The notes: generated by a model from the sequence alone, not told the origin. DNA of 64,000 nt from Cyanobacteria bacterium RUI128 (GCA_024695725.1 JAILHQ010000145.1:1-64000), one strand, 5' to 3'; numbered from the stretch's first letter, positions 54,601-62,966 are shown. Program-made: numbers and translations.

Positions 54601-55580
54601 CTTTCAGTAATATTACCATCGCGACCTGTATCTACAACGTTTTCAATATATTTCAACAGTTGAGCCATTTCCGGTTCATCCAATTGCCCGTTGGAAGTAC
54701 CCTGAGCAAACATTTCATAGATATCTCTGTGATTTTTCTCACGTAAAAACGTTTTTGGCAACACCTGAGGCAGAGATTCCTTTAGTTTATCAACTGTTAT
54801 AAACACCTGCTCATCAGGATTATTTGTTTTATATCTCGGATCTTGTTTTCTATCGGCTGTATGATGAGAAACTTCTTCAATTGTTCCATTATCAAACTCA
54901 GAAATATTAGCACTGTTATATTTTGTAGTTGTTCTTGAATTGTTGTCATACTCTATTTTTGACAGATTGCCATCTTTTGATATGAAAACTTTTTCAATTT
55001 TTCCTGATAATGTTGTGGTTACTCTTTCTCTGAAGTCTTCATCAGAATAATTTCCGTTTTCATCAACACTCATGGCATAAGTTGTAACTTTGGAACCGTC
55101 AGATTTGCTTCTGTCAGTCGAAATTTTTACCATGGTTTTACCTTCGTCTATTTCCTCATCTGTAAGGTATTCTGATGAAACTTCCTCATAGGTATGAGTT
55201 TCCTGAGTATTCCCGTTTTTCTTAACAGTTTTGGAAGACGGTTTTCCGTTTTGGTAAACTATTACAGTCTCGATGATATTATCTCCGTCTTGATGAATTA
55301 TAGTCCTTTGAGCAAGCTCATCACCATTTTTTTCATCAATGATAGTATCACCGTTTTCCTCCCTTATCTCACGATTCTTTTGCAGTGTTTCCGGTTCCGC
55401 CAAATCGGGAGCTTTTTCAATCACATACCCGATAATATCCTCAAGCTCTTCTCCGGTAGTAATTTTCCCCAAAATCTCTTGCAGTGTTGTGTCATCTAAT
55501 TTTGCGACAGCATCACGGCTGACACCTTTTGGTGCTAATGCAACATATACTTGATTAATCAAAGTTAAATTTTCTGACAC
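48690..55580 (-). CDS. Giant multi-domain protein with 29-residue repeats, EF-hand-like loops and HD domain, 2296 aa
   Basis: No signal peptide is visible. In order: a beta-rich N-terminal part (to about 280) with repeated simple-turn motifs; two EF-hand-like loops (GTSNGQLDEPE near 295, DTGRDGNITERD 317-328); a large helical body; a Gly/Ala-rich possibly membrane-interacting stretch (about 770-970); about eight near-perfect 29-residue helical repeats of the type AFAEKLCADKDFPK between about 1310 and 1550; an HD phosphohydrolase-like domain with HDLGKK at 1830-1835 and ENHHWF downstream; and a C-terminal domain of unknown type ending IIILGGR. I do not recognise the whole. The layout recalls large effectors or signalling proteins; that is inference. 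Confidence 0.85.
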   Translation of the reverse strand: MSENLTLINQVYVALAPKGVSRDAVAKLDDTTLQEILGKITTGEELEDIIGYVIEKAPDLAEPETLQKNREIREENGDTIIDEKNGDELAQRTIIHQDGDNIIETVIVYQNGKPSSKTVKKNGNTQETHTYEEVSSEYLTDEEIDEGKTMVKISTDRSKSDGSKVTTYAMSVDENGNYSDEDFRERVTTTLSGKIEKVFISKDGNLSKIEYDNNSRTTTKYNSANISEFDNGTIEEVSHHTADRKQDPRYKTNNPDEQVFITVDKLKESLPQVLPKTFLREKNHRDIYEMFAQGTSNGQLDEPEMAQLLKYIENVVDTGRDGNITERDLQAISVSLQKQGIKDADFKGFLDAVLNIDFSTMKTMLTPDGHIESSYVEDYDGNYMHTYFYPDGEVQAIRYSELHTKHTQNPGFMNFKFNKHVVIPTLREAIVTNDGRNLRKNVDVMPFDVKYARSYRYCLESQDAAALHYYQVHNNVLDVTANHTLNVWECFGNMAVEACSALSGTESINDMHNTSVDGVRSANELMASGNGIMETSIYEAGRSAYTGYTDTQKELRINAFDALFNKKFNKDFKYDSADSMIRIYDAYNSVVSLNDKIGDISDLLSIDKKTDKDVGDWFKFVKEDDIKRLQSFGVDIKTCEQIDIPTYASNRCHAIYYNKRSTNIKRNDNLKARYMLMACDILGQGHPLLEEIISKHQYNDENWWKQFLTNLKNNLQSQVSEIMAQYSYKNTTYTEDRAKTFETQMYDLYKSRFVEVYGENPPDMTHLNNMLIGRSIISETAEMAVVIAVTRGIGGGISSSMAEGITAANEGRNASGAARMYQYVAEKYGPKAAQRLANNITKISGTAAMPVVSYVSAATDKERQAIIDNAPTTMAFGLFGSYVSGPFGDGVKDIISKKGTGYAANFLNASLSKGAGFTAEISLDTVFQAMTGDDIISALMENGQGEAIARFMNMIAGGRVNASAKQLRQQNKALMNQFKNMKFSVQIETEGGVKKYKVIENGEEIYSTTNPEEIVQGMMAKGLTEVMREQVAATSRDLRAADDLSARVLTEKDIKHLRKQHDSLVIRDDGSVTIWDSEKGSVCIGKVDPDTATKINNPTIEVFMEKAQHDRSNHTIITDAEGNRLVVTTDDSGQKYNIIVYDKNGKFVESKQNLSETDLKSQYENFYKDGVQTEIIKDGEKVQSALETSEDVDVKKRIDTLISNLTNDGKMSQLELKLIGKELNDKNISFAEKIYKDFPKETNLLLFTLLRCNSEEKILLAEALYDMPHINKFGIHNYLHSLKDICTKENLDTIQNICANADISRENLGYIIESLNKHNLSFAEKLCADKDFPKEFAASVLSRVNEENMSLAEQLCADKNFPKNTIFQILENTNKVNLSFAEKLCADKDFPREVIWAILKTTNEENLAFAEKLCADKDFSRNYIPSILASTNNQNRMLAEKLCADKDFPTRDISAILRVLNEENMAFAEKLCADEDFPKIDIPEILRVLNKENMAFAEKLCADKDFPKDDIPGILQVLNKENMAFAEKLCADKDFPKEYVSMIIGQVGERNIAVAEKLCYSKDIDKSKIYNLLCFYNKYDRLNISSLSLAEKINHLDILSRIDEKTKNILKTCDIDIDYFISQFKTQLGAHRPHITVSKDQQQKFGTFLANNNSKAEEVFRTFDFSQYGTKGLPLKYSREDFNIKVNDLLKDLPENERRVILNHFGLVPGTVIGNNNYGFEGLPNNKPFENTEVSETARQIAERVREEIEIFTSKNEVMTGNAEVDAVLTDLIQGLPEFTSIIQKEQHGTHAGSVDIHTLNVLQSAMNHPLYQTLSDKDKTILKISALVHDLGKKAGVTDPGHQSLSSEYAVAILDKFPFPQEMKDRIIDIVENHHWFEQYNKGKISAEDVAVRCRRPEDLKIYEILSKADFENVNPTFHYQYSEGARTPEEFDAFMTRKMQAIEHAVTKIYERSNLVFDTKFVRNGEFFPRKTVMIGGTASELKVLDFNEITADQTVEIERNNRRITVPILEAYGFAPGTTKDNARFIIHMTDMNGLANVKSLTQNSLNQSAWSTTLTLASGGKTYGGRDFGFVFDVDQANISEAYHSNTASGYQKGLERFEAILFNKVYDNYSNNMFADGVSRLRDDGINLSDSEIAQLRGIIEGNYLTRLEENITVGDRTFTPQQLENYFGRDTRLYVRNQILTHLQEKGYELSESDYAELSRQLVTKKYTTQIRQDITINGKTIKAQDLVDVLEQSRDDLVFTYQDNHSEIVPINPRIMGLVAKVNSIDECPAEFLKFARDNDYPIIILGGR
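50974..51670 (-). repeat. Tandem 87-bp coding repeats inside the giant gene
   Basis: Units begin near 50974, 51061, 51148, 51235, 51322, 51409, 51496 and 51583, exactly 87 bp apart, each encoding 29 residues around AEKLCADKDFPK. The 50974-51234 units are the most alike, suggesting recent duplication. More diverged units flank them. Confidence 0.9.
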
Positions 55581-55905
55581 TGCCTTCTATTCCTAATCGA
55601 TTACATGTTAACGCAGCAAAATATGCTACATTTTCCTTATCGGCATTTCTATCAAAAACTTTATAAAATAAGTATTAAAATTTACATTCTTTTACATTTA
55701 CCTAACCCCTTTACCAAACGTAACACAACACTTGCAATTAAACTTTATTCGTGATACATTAACCCTTGTCAGAAAAGTTACAACTAAATATATTTCTCAT
55801 TGGGTTATGCCCATGGCAGTTTTGTGTATCAAAACATCTGAGAGTATTTAGTAAAAATATATAGGCTAAACAGTAGTACACTTTATTAAATCGGAAAGGT
55901 ATAAA
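55581..55905. other. 325-bp divergent intergenic region before rpsE
   Basis: It holds the start signals of the giant gene on one side and the ribosomal protein leader on the other. The leader from about 55,766 to the rpsE start is some 140 bases long and could carry a regulatory structure, but I see no clear hairpin. The -35/-10 pair at 55732-55760 is the best promoter. Confidence 0.5.
55732..55760 (+). promoter_or_regulatory. Promoter of the rpsE-secY cluster
   Basis: TTGCAA (55732-55737) and TACATT (55755-55760) are 17 bases apart. The rpsE start follows about 145 bases later with a GGAAAGG site. Confidence 0.6.
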
Positions 55906-56595
55906 ATGACTGAAGAAAACAAAGAATTAGAAGTTGCTGCAACAGAAGAAACAACTGTAGAAGAAACTGCAGCTGAAGAAGTTGCTGAAGCAACAGAAGA
56001 AGTAACCGAAGTAGAAGAAGATATCACTGCTGAAGTTGCTGATGAAATGGAAGAAAAACCTGTTAAGAAAAGCAGAGGCAGAAAGAAAAAAATAGAAACT
56101 AAAGAAGAAAAACCTCAATCAGAATGGGGCGAACAAGTTGTTCAAATCAGCCGTGTAACAAAGGTTGTAAAGGGTGGTAAAAAATTAAGCTTCCGTGCAA
56201 TCGTTGTTGTAGGTAACAAAAAAGGACAAGTTGGTGTTGGTTGTGCAAAAGCTGCAGAAGTTATTATTGCTATCCAAAAAGCTATTGCTGACGGTAGAAA
56301 GAACCTTATTACGGTTCCTATCTTCAAGACAACTATTCCTCACCCTATCACTGGCAGAAGCGGTGCCGGTAAGGTAATGTTAAGACCGGCTTCTCAAGGT
56401 ACAGGTATCATCGCCGGCGGCGCTGTTCGTCCTGTTCTTGAACTTGCAGGTATTGAAAACATTCTTTCAAAATCTCAAGGTTCTAAATCACCGCTTAACG
56501 CAGCTAACGCTACTTTAAACGCTCTTAAATCATTAAGAAACTTTAGCGATGTTGCTAAAAAACGTGGTTTAACAATGGCTGAATTATTAAACTAA
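55906..56595 (+). CDS. rpsE: 30S ribosomal protein S5 with acidic N-terminal extension
   Basis: The C-terminal 155 residues are a normal S5: [39 protein letters not shown] and the [20 protein letters not shown] region. S5 sits in the 30S decoding area and supports accuracy. The first 75 residues form an extra domain rich in Glu, Ala and Thr, ending with a basic patch ([16 protein letters not shown]). The usual upstream genes (rplF, rplR) are absent; instead a divergent giant gene precedes it. Confidence 0.95.
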   Translation: MTEENKELEVAATEETTVEETAAEEVAEATEEVTEVEEDITAEVADEMEEKPVKKSRGRKKKIETKEEKPQSEWGEQVVQISRVTKVVKGGKKLSFRAIVVVGNKKGQVGVGCAKAAEVIIAIQKAIADGRKNLITVPIFKTTIPHPITGRSGAGKVMLRPASQGTGIIAGGAVRPVLELAGIENILSKSQGSKSPLNAANATLNALKSLRNFSDVAKKRGLTMAELLN

Positions 56596-56644
56596 TCGGC
56601 TATTTTGGTATTAGATAAATAATGAAATAATAGAGGAAATAAAA

Positions 56645-56830
56645 ATGGCAAAAAATAAACAAATAAAAATCAAACTTGTCAGAAGCATTATCGGTGCATC
56701 TCCTGCTCAGAGAAAAGTAGTTGCTGCATTAGGCTTAAAGAAGAAAGATCAAGTTGTAGAACATTATGACAGCGATACTATTATGGGTATGGTTAACAAA
56801 GTTAATCACTTAGTATCAATTGTTGAGTAA
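56645..56830 (+). CDS. rpmD: 50S ribosomal protein L30
   Basis: The 61-residue protein begins AKNKQIKIKLVRSIIGASPA and has the conserved VVAALGLKKKDQVVEHYDSD pattern of bacterial L30, with a normal length. It lies between rpsE and rplO as in the spc operon. Some lineages lack L30, so its presence is a small taxonomic hint. Confidence 0.95.
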   Translation: MAKNKQIKIKLVRSIIGASPAQRKVVAALGLKKKDQVVEHYDSDTIMGMVNKVNHLVSIVE

Positions 56831-56854
56831 TAATTAAAAGAAAAGGATAATAAA

Positions 56855-57316
56855 ATGGCAAAAGCAAAAGAAACAATAAAATTAACAGATTTAAAACCTG
56901 CTGAAGGTTCTACTTCTACAGGTAAAAGAGTAGGTCGCGGCCGTGCTTCAGGTATGGGTAAGACTTCTACTCGCGGTCACAACGGTGAAGGTCAACGTTC
57001 AGGCCGTTCTTCTAAGAGAGGTTTTGAAGGCGGACAGATGCCAAGTTACAGACAATTACCTAAGTTGAAAGGTTTCCAAATTATCAACAAACGTAATTGG
57101 GCTGAAATCAACGTTGGCAGATTAGATGCTTTGAAACTTAAAGAAGTATCTTTGGAAACTCTTTTAGAACTTAAAAAAGTTCATCCATCCAGCGATGGCT
57201 TGAGAGTTTTAGGTAATGGCGAACTTAAGTCAGCTTTGACAGTTAAGGCTGTATATGTTTCTCCATCAGCTAAAGCAAAAATCGAAGCTGCAGGCGGAAA
57301 GGTTGAATTAGTATAA
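56855..57316 (+). CDS. rplO: 50S ribosomal protein L15
   Basis: The 153-residue protein has the L15 signature: TGKRVGRGRASGMGKTSTRG then SGRSSKRGFEGGQMPSYRQL, followed by a C-terminal domain with VKAVYVSPSAKAKIEAAGG. It is an early-assembling component of the large subunit. Gene order and spacing match the spc operon. Confidence 0.96.
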   Translation: MAKAKETIKLTDLKPAEGSTSTGKRVGRGRASGMGKTSTRGHNGEGQRSGRSSKRGFEGGQMPSYRQLPKLKGFQIINKRNWAEINVGRLDALKLKEVSLETLLELKKVHPSSDGLRVLGNGELKSALTVKAVYVSPSAKAKIEAAGGKVELV

Positions 57317-57336
57317 GGTAAAGAGGTAAATATCAT

Positions 57337-58683
57337 ATGGCTTTAAACAATATAAAACCACCAAGCACTGCAGATTTAGCTGCAATGTGGCAGGCTTCAG
57401 GATTAAAAGATAAAATTATTTTTACTCTTTTAATGGTTGTTGCTTTCCGTTTTGGTGCGCAAATTCCTATATATGGTATTAACAATACAATATTCCAAAA
57501 CATTGCAGCCGGTAACAACATCATCGGGTTCCTTGATTTGTTCTCAGGTGGTGCATTAGGTAAGGTATCAATGTTCGCATTAGGTATCGGGCCTTACATC
57601 ACGGCACAAATCATCGTTCAGCTCGTATCTGTTGTTATTCCTTCTCTGGAAAAACTTCAGAAGGAAGAAGGTGAAGCCGGCAGGAGGAAACTTGCCCAAT
57701 ATACAAGAATCTTTACTGTAGTTCTGGCATTGTTCCAGTCAGTAATCTTCATGATATTTATGTCAAAATTGCCTGCGGCAATTTTGCCGGGCATTAGCCA
57801 CACAATGTTTTTCATAAGCTCAATATCTGCGCTTACTGCAGGTTCAGTTCTTGTTATGTGGATATCAGAACTTATCACTGAACACGGTATCGGTAACGGC
57901 GGTTCTTTAATCATCTTTGTCGGTATCATTTCAGGTATTCCGCTTTATTCACAAAGAACATCAGAATTAGTTACACAAGATCCTTCGTTGCAGTTCGGTC
58001 TGTTTGCATTACTTGCAATCTTCTTTGCAACAATGGTTCTTATCGTAATCATGCAGGAAGCAATGAGAAAAGTTATCATTGTTAATCCAAAAAGACAAGT
58101 CGGTAACAAAGTATACGGCGGAGTAAACACTTACATACCGTTCAAGCTTAACCCGGGCGGGGTTATGCCGATCATCTTTGCTATTGCAATTCTGTTATTC
58201 CCATCAACTATTCTTAGTGTGTTGGGACAGGCAAATTTACCGGGTTCACTTGGTACATTTGTTCTTGCAATGAATAAGATTTTCAGCCCGTCAGGTGCTT
58301 GGTATTACATAATTTACTTCACAATGATTGTGTTACTGACATTCTTCTATGCATCAATTATGCCAAATATGCAACCGAAAGAGATTGCTAACAATCTTAA
58401 AAAATACGGTTCATCAATACCTGGTATTAAACCGGGTAAACCGACAGCTGATGCATTGGATAAGATCTTGTCAAGAGTTACCTTTATCGGTGCATTCGCT
58501 CTTGGTATAATCGCTCTAGTACCTTCGTTCACAAGTTATTTAACAAAAATAACAACTGTTCAGGGTATCGGTGCAACATCTCTAATCATCATGGTCGGTG
58601 TTGCTCTCGACTTAATCAATCAGGTCAGAACACACCTTTTGGCTAAAAACTATGAATCCTTCTTAAAAGATAAAGAGGGGTAA
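57337..58683 (+). CDS. secY: Protein translocase subunit SecY
   Basis: The 448-residue channel protein of the Sec system has ten membrane helices, with the plug region and FALGIGPYITAQIIVQL after the second. It also shows ITEHGIGNGGSLIIFVGI and the cytoplasmic loops at VNPKRQVGNKVYGGVNTYIP and NMQPKEIANNLKKYGSSIPG. It moves unfolded proteins across the inner membrane. It ends the cluster; adk and map, often next, are absent. Confidence 0.96.
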   Translation: MALNNIKPPSTADLAAMWQASGLKDKIIFTLLMVVAFRFGAQIPIYGINNTIFQNIAAGNNIIGFLDLFSGGALGKVSMFALGIGPYITAQIIVQLVSVVIPSLEKLQKEEGEAGRRKLAQYTRIFTVVLALFQSVIFMIFMSKLPAAILPGISHTMFFISSISALTAGSVLVMWISELITEHGIGNGGSLIIFVGIISGIPLYSQRTSELVTQDPSLQFGLFALLAIFFATMVLIVIMQEAMRKVIIVNPKRQVGNKVYGGVNTYIPFKLNPGGVMPIIFAIAILLFPSTILSVLGQANLPGSLGTFVLAMNKIFSPSGAWYYIIYFTMIVLLTFFYASIMPNMQPKEIANNLKKYGSSIPGIKPGKPTADALDKILSRVTFIGAFALGIIALVPSFTSYLTKITTVQGIGATSLIIMVGVALDLINQVRTHLLAKNYESFLKDKEG

Positions 58684-58729
58684 AGGGTAAATATAATTAT
58701 AAATATATATACCCTCAAATATATATATG

Positions 58730-58762
58730 AAACGACAGATACAAAATGTATCTGCCGTTTTT
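58730..58762 (+). terminator. Terminator after secY
   Basis: AAACGACAGATACA and TGTATCTGCCGTTT form a long stem with one mismatch and a short loop, followed by TTATTT. Confidence 0.8.
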
Positions 58763-58897
58763 ATTTATTGTAAATTTTCTGCAATAAATATATCCGATTT
58801 TTAAAGTTTGTCTAAAAAATACCGTAATACATAGTGTAACAAATAAGCTTTATTATTTTGGCCAACAACTTATTTGATTACAGAATGGAATAGTATA

Positions 58898-59719
58898 ATG
58901 GGTTTATCGTCATCACAGGCAAGATTGTTGAATCTGACTGCAAGAATGCACCAGATTGAATATAAAGCTGCCAAACTGGAAGCACAAAAGCTCCAGATGG
59001 CGAATGAATCACGTCGGGTTTATGACGAGTATCTTGATGCACTTGAACAAACAAAAGTTCAGGTTAAGACACTAAACACTGACGGTTCTGCAAGTTATAA
59101 AGATATAAACAGTTATCAGGATTTTATCAATGCAGGATATGCAATACAATGTGATGGAGTAGTCTATAACGGAACACTGTATGATGGACTTGATTTATTA
59201 ACTGATGCGGAACGTTATAAAAACACACCGGAAAATATTACTTGGTTTGAAAGTCAAGGCTATATTAATAGTGTAAGCGGAGCCACCGATTATTTCTATG
59301 CTTTCACTTGTGGTAATAAGTATATTGCCAACAATCTTCCCGGATTTACATGTTTAACATTGGGAGATTTGTTACACAATAAATTCGGTATTGATGAAGT
59401 ACCACGAGGAAGTGAATTTGAAAATTTAATAACAAACCTAATCAATTCTGGCGAAGTTACTATCGTTAAACTTAAAGATAATTCTGAAACATCAGTTGCA
59501 ATTGACACAGGTCTTCAGGAAGTATCAGACGAATCTCTGCTCAGAAAAGCTGAAGCTAAATACGAAGCAGATATGCGTAAGATTGATGCTAAGGACAGAA
59601 AATATGACACAGATTTAGCGGCATTGGATGCAGAACGTAACGCAATTAAATCAGAAATGGAAACACTAAAAACCGTCGCTAAAGACAACGTAGAAAGAAC
59701 CTTCAAGTTATTCAGCTAG
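58898..59719 (+). CDS. Coiled-coil protein of unknown function, 273 aa
   Basis: The preferred start is ATG 58898 (product MGLSSSQARLLNLTARMHQ), not the TTG eight codons upstream; the ribosome binding site is weak. N-terminal coiled coil (about 8-55) and C-terminal coiled coil (about 210-262) flank a middle domain with several aromatic residues (NSYQDFINAGYAIQCDG, CLTLGDLLHNKFGIDEVPRG). The two-coil plan recalls filament, needle-type or extracellular secreted proteins, but no family is recognised. It stands alone between terminator and promoter regions. Confidence 0.75.
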   Translation: MGLSSSQARLLNLTARMHQIEYKAAKLEAQKLQMANESRRVYDEYLDALEQTKVQVKTLNTDGSASYKDINSYQDFINAGYAIQCDGVVYNGTLYDGLDLLTDAERYKNTPENITWFESQGYINSVSGATDYFYAFTCGNKYIANNLPGFTCLTLGDLLHNKFGIDEVPRGSEFENLITNLINSGEVTIVKLKDNSETSVAIDTGLQEVSDESLLRKAEAKYEADMRKIDAKDRKYDTDLAALDAERNAIKSEMETLKTVAKDNVERTFKLFS

Positions 59720-59833
59720 AATAAAATTTAATCTGTTAGCATTTTAATGTGTTGCCATCCTTCTATCAGTTTGGGATTAAAATATTTACCCCTTAATGTT
59801 AATTTCTGTAAAAATCATCTTTACAAAGTATGT

Positions 59834-59862
59834 TTGTTTTTTTATATATGGTACACTATAAA
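59834..59862 (+). promoter_or_regulatory. Promoter of the four-winged-helix regulator
   Basis: TTGTTT (59834-59839) and TATAAA (59857-59862) are 17 bases apart. The gene starts 36 bases later behind GAGG. Confidence 0.6.
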
Positions 59863-59897
59863 TAACAAGAGCGAAATTTTATTTTGAGGTTAGCGAA

Positions 59898-61022
59898 ATG
59901 ACATATATAAATTACAAGAAGAACGACCTTGTTCGTATCAATATAGACAGTTTAAAAGTATCATTACCAAATCTGAAAAATGTTAACAAGACTCAGACCG
60001 TTGCAGAATGGCTAATGAAGATGATAGATGAAGGAATCAGTAACAACAAAATTGCAGCAGGATATCTTCTTCCTGCAAAAGCTGAACTTGCATACGCACT
60101 CGGGGTTAGTTTAGGTACCGTCCAGAATGTATTGAGAATGCTTGAGGATAACGGGTATATCTATTCAAAGCAATGTATCGGCTCTGTTATAAAAGACCGT
60201 AACGACTCTGTTTCAAAAATAAGAAAGCAGACTTCAAAAAAAGATATTGCAGAAGAAAAAATTAAACACTATATAAAATCAAACAAACTTAAAGCAGGTG
60301 ACAAACTTCCAGTATCAAGACAGTTAGGCCGTGAAATCGACATGACTCTCAACACGGTAAGAAGTGCTGTATCCTCTCTTATAACAGAAGGGATATTAGG
60401 CTATGACAGCAAAAAAGCGCTTATTGTAAAAACTGTTAATTTTAATATTGAAGCCTCTGATGAAGAAACACTTGTAATAAAGATAAAAGAAGATTTAAAG
60501 AAATATATCTGTGAAAACTTCAAAATCGGAGATAAATTGTCTTCTCACGAAGAGTTATCAAAACTGTTTAATGTAAGCATGAAAACCATTCACAATGCGG
60601 TAAGCCTTTTGGTCAAAGAAAATATGTTATTGCCAAGACGAGGCTCCTACGGAACAACCGTCATAAACACTTCTGTAAATTCAGCCTTTGAACCAAGACG
60701 TGAAATGTCTATTTTTGCACCTGCAAAAGAAACCGCATTTTATCATTATCAAAAGATACAAAACAAGATTAAAAACATAATCACTGAAAACTATGATATC
60801 GGTTCAAAATTACCGTCTATCAACGAATTTTCGAGAATACTCGATGTCAGCCCGAACATTATAAGAAAGGCGCTGAACAATCTTGCAAAAGACGGTATTC
60901 TGAGATTTACCCGCGGGAGATACGGTGGAACCTATGTAATCGACATGCCTGAAACCTCTGAACAAACCTTCAAGTGGCTTGCTGTTGATCCGCAGTATTC
61001 GGCTGTTACCGTCAAAGGTTAA
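59898..61022 (+). CDS. Regulator with four tandem GntR-type winged helices, 374 aa
   Basis: Four units of the GntR winged-helix type follow one another: residues about 34-100 (AELAYALGVSLGTVQNVLRM), 117-178 (RQLGREIDMTLNTVRSAVSS), 194-257 (HEELSKLFNVSMKTIHNAVS) and 284-349 (INEFSRILDVSPNIIRKALN). Each carries the recognition helix and wing. There is no ligand-binding domain of the FadR, HutC, MocR or YtrA type. It lies 72 bp before an oligopeptide transporter operon in the same direction and may control it. GntR proteins normally have a single such domain. Confidence 0.85.
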   Translation: MTYINYKKNDLVRINIDSLKVSLPNLKNVNKTQTVAEWLMKMIDEGISNNKIAAGYLLPAKAELAYALGVSLGTVQNVLRMLEDNGYIYSKQCIGSVIKDRNDSVSKIRKQTSKKDIAEEKIKHYIKSNKLKAGDKLPVSRQLGREIDMTLNTVRSAVSSLITEGILGYDSKKALIVKTVNFNIEASDEETLVIKIKEDLKKYICENFKIGDKLSSHEELSKLFNVSMKTIHNAVSLLVKENMLLPRRGSYGTTVINTSVNSAFEPRREMSIFAPAKETAFYHYQKIQNKIKNIITENYDIGSKLPSINEFSRILDVSPNIIRKALNNLAKDGILRFTRGRYGGTYVIDMPETSEQTFKWLAVDPQYSAVTVKG

Positions 61023-61094
61023 AATTGTTTTCAAATATAAATATTACCGCGTTGTATATTATTAAATTGTTCAAATTTATGCTATTCTATAACT

Positions 61095-62966
61095 ATGAAG
61101 AGAGCATTTAAAATTATCACAACAATAATTATCACAGTTCTGGTAATAGTATTGTGTCTTAATAAGGATACGGGGATATCTAATTTCACCTTAAACAGTG
61201 ATTCTATAAAACCGAATCCGGATGCTGTTTCGATTGATTCAGCCTACCCTGTACCGAGAACAAAGACAATTGACGGGGTTGATTATCTTCAGTCACAACT
61301 GCCTGTGGGAAAATTCGGAGGTGAACTTATTTCTTCCACAATAGGGGAAGGCCCTAAAACCTTTAACCCGTTCACTTCTACTGATGCGACCTCATCTGCT
61401 ATGGCTGATATGATGTATGACGGGCTTTTTACATCTAACCCAATGACGGGTGAAGTTACTCCAAAACTCGCAAAATCAGTTGAAATAAAAGGAAACAGAT
61501 ATATTATTCATTTAAGAAAAGGGATAAAATGGTCTGACGGTAAACCCATCACTGCCGATGACGTTATTTTCACCTGGAAAGATATTATATTTGCTGGGCT
61601 CGGCAACACTTCAACCCGTGATGCCATGATGATAGAAGGCGAACTGCCAAAACTGAAAAAACTTGATAACTATACGGTTGAATTTACTATAAAACGTCAA
61701 TTTGCGCCTTTCCTGAGAATGTTGAGTGCATCTATTGCACCAAAACATTATTTTACTCAGGATAAAAACTGGCAGAAAAATTTTGACAGATTTCTTGCAA
61801 CAAACACAAAACCTGAAACAATCGTAACAAGCGGAGCTTACAGACTAAAAGAATATATTCCGGCGCAGAGAGTTGTTTTTGTTAAAAATAAAAACTACTA
61901 TATGATAAACAAGAAAAACGAAAAATTGCCTTATATAGACAAAATTATTTACCTTATAGTTGGGGACATAAACAACCAAATTCTGAAATTTGAGGCAAAC
62001 GAGCTTGACGAAATCTCATTAAAAGGGGGAGATGTCGCAAGATACAAAGCAAAAGAATACAAATCAAACTATGTAATCTACAACCTCGGTGCCGATAACG
62101 GAACTATGTTTATTGCAATAAATATGAATAACCGAAAAGACAAATCAAGCGGAAAATATTACGTTGAACCTAAAAAACAAAGATGGTTCGGCGATGTAAA
62201 CTTCAGAAAAGCAATTGATTATGCAATAGACAGAAAAGGTATGGTTCAAAACATAGCAAACGGAATGGCAACACCGCTTTATACTGCGGAAAGTCCTAAC
62301 GGCATATATTATAATGAAAAACTAAAAGGACACCCGAGGGATATAAATAAATCAAAATCACTTTTAAAACAAAGTGGATTTTACTATAAAAATAATAAAC
62401 TGTATGATAAATACGGAAACAGAGTTGAAATCAATTTATCAACAAATGCCGGCAATACAGAACGTGAAGCTCTCGGTGTAATGGTCAAACAAGACCTTGA
62501 CGATATCGGTATAAAAGTGAACTTTAAACCGATAGAATTTAACTCGCTTGTCAACAAAATCACAAACTCATTTGACTGGGATTTGGTTATATTAGGTCTG
62601 ACAGGTTCTCCTGTTGAGCCACACAACGGTAAGAATGTATGGAATTCAAACGGGCCTTTACACTTATTTAATCAAAGAAAACCGAACGATACCGGCAACG
62701 GCGTTTACCCCAATGATATTTACCCCTGGGAAAGACAGCTTGATAACATTTTTGAGCAGGCAGCCCTGAAACTCAAATTCAGTGACAGAAAAAAATATTA
62801 TGATGAATATCAGCAGATTATCTACGATCAGGCTCCGATAGTTTATCTGTATTCGCCAATAAGAATTTATGCAATAAGACGTAAAGTTAAAAATCTGCAC
62901 CCGTCAACCTTGTCGGGTTTAACGTATAATATAGAAGAGTTGTACATTGACGGAGGGAAGAAATAA
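61095..62966 (+). CDS. Oligopeptide ABC transporter substrate-binding protein
   Basis: The 623-residue SBP_bac_5 protein starts with a hydrophobic signal or anchor (AFKIITTIIITVLVIVLCLN) and shows the family core: LRKGIKWSDGKPITADDVIF, TWKDIIFAG, NFRKAIDYAIDRKGMVQNIA and AYRLKEYIPAQRVVFVKNKN. It would capture peptides or similar solutes outside the inner membrane. There is no lipobox. The ATG lacks a ribosome binding site and a TATAAC box is only one base upstream, so expression signals are unclear. It overlaps the permease gene. Confidence 0.92.
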   Translation: MKRAFKIITTIIITVLVIVLCLNKDTGISNFTLNSDSIKPNPDAVSIDSAYPVPRTKTIDGVDYLQSQLPVGKFGGELISSTIGEGPKTFNPFTSTDATSSAMADMMYDGLFTSNPMTGEVTPKLAKSVEIKGNRYIIHLRKGIKWSDGKPITADDVIFTWKDIIFAGLGNTSTRDAMMIEGELPKLKKLDNYTVEFTIKRQFAPFLRMLSASIAPKHYFTQDKNWQKNFDRFLATNTKPETIVTSGAYRLKEYIPAQRVVFVKNKNYYMINKKNEKLPYIDKIIYLIVGDINNQILKFEANELDEISLKGGDVARYKAKEYKSNYVIYNLGADNGTMFIAINMNNRKDKSSGKYYVEPKKQRWFGDVNFRKAIDYAIDRKGMVQNIANGMATPLYTAESPNGIYYNEKLKGHPRDINKSKSLLKQSGFYYKNNKLYDKYGNRVEINLSTNAGNTEREALGVMVKQDLDDIGIKVNFKPIEFNSLVNKITNSFDWDLVILGLTGSPVEPHNGKNVWNSNGPLHLFNQRKPNDTGNGVYPNDIYPWERQLDNIFEQAALKLKFSDRKKYYDEYQQIIYDQAPIVYLYSPIRIYAIRRKVKNLHPSTLSGLTYNIEELYIDGGKK

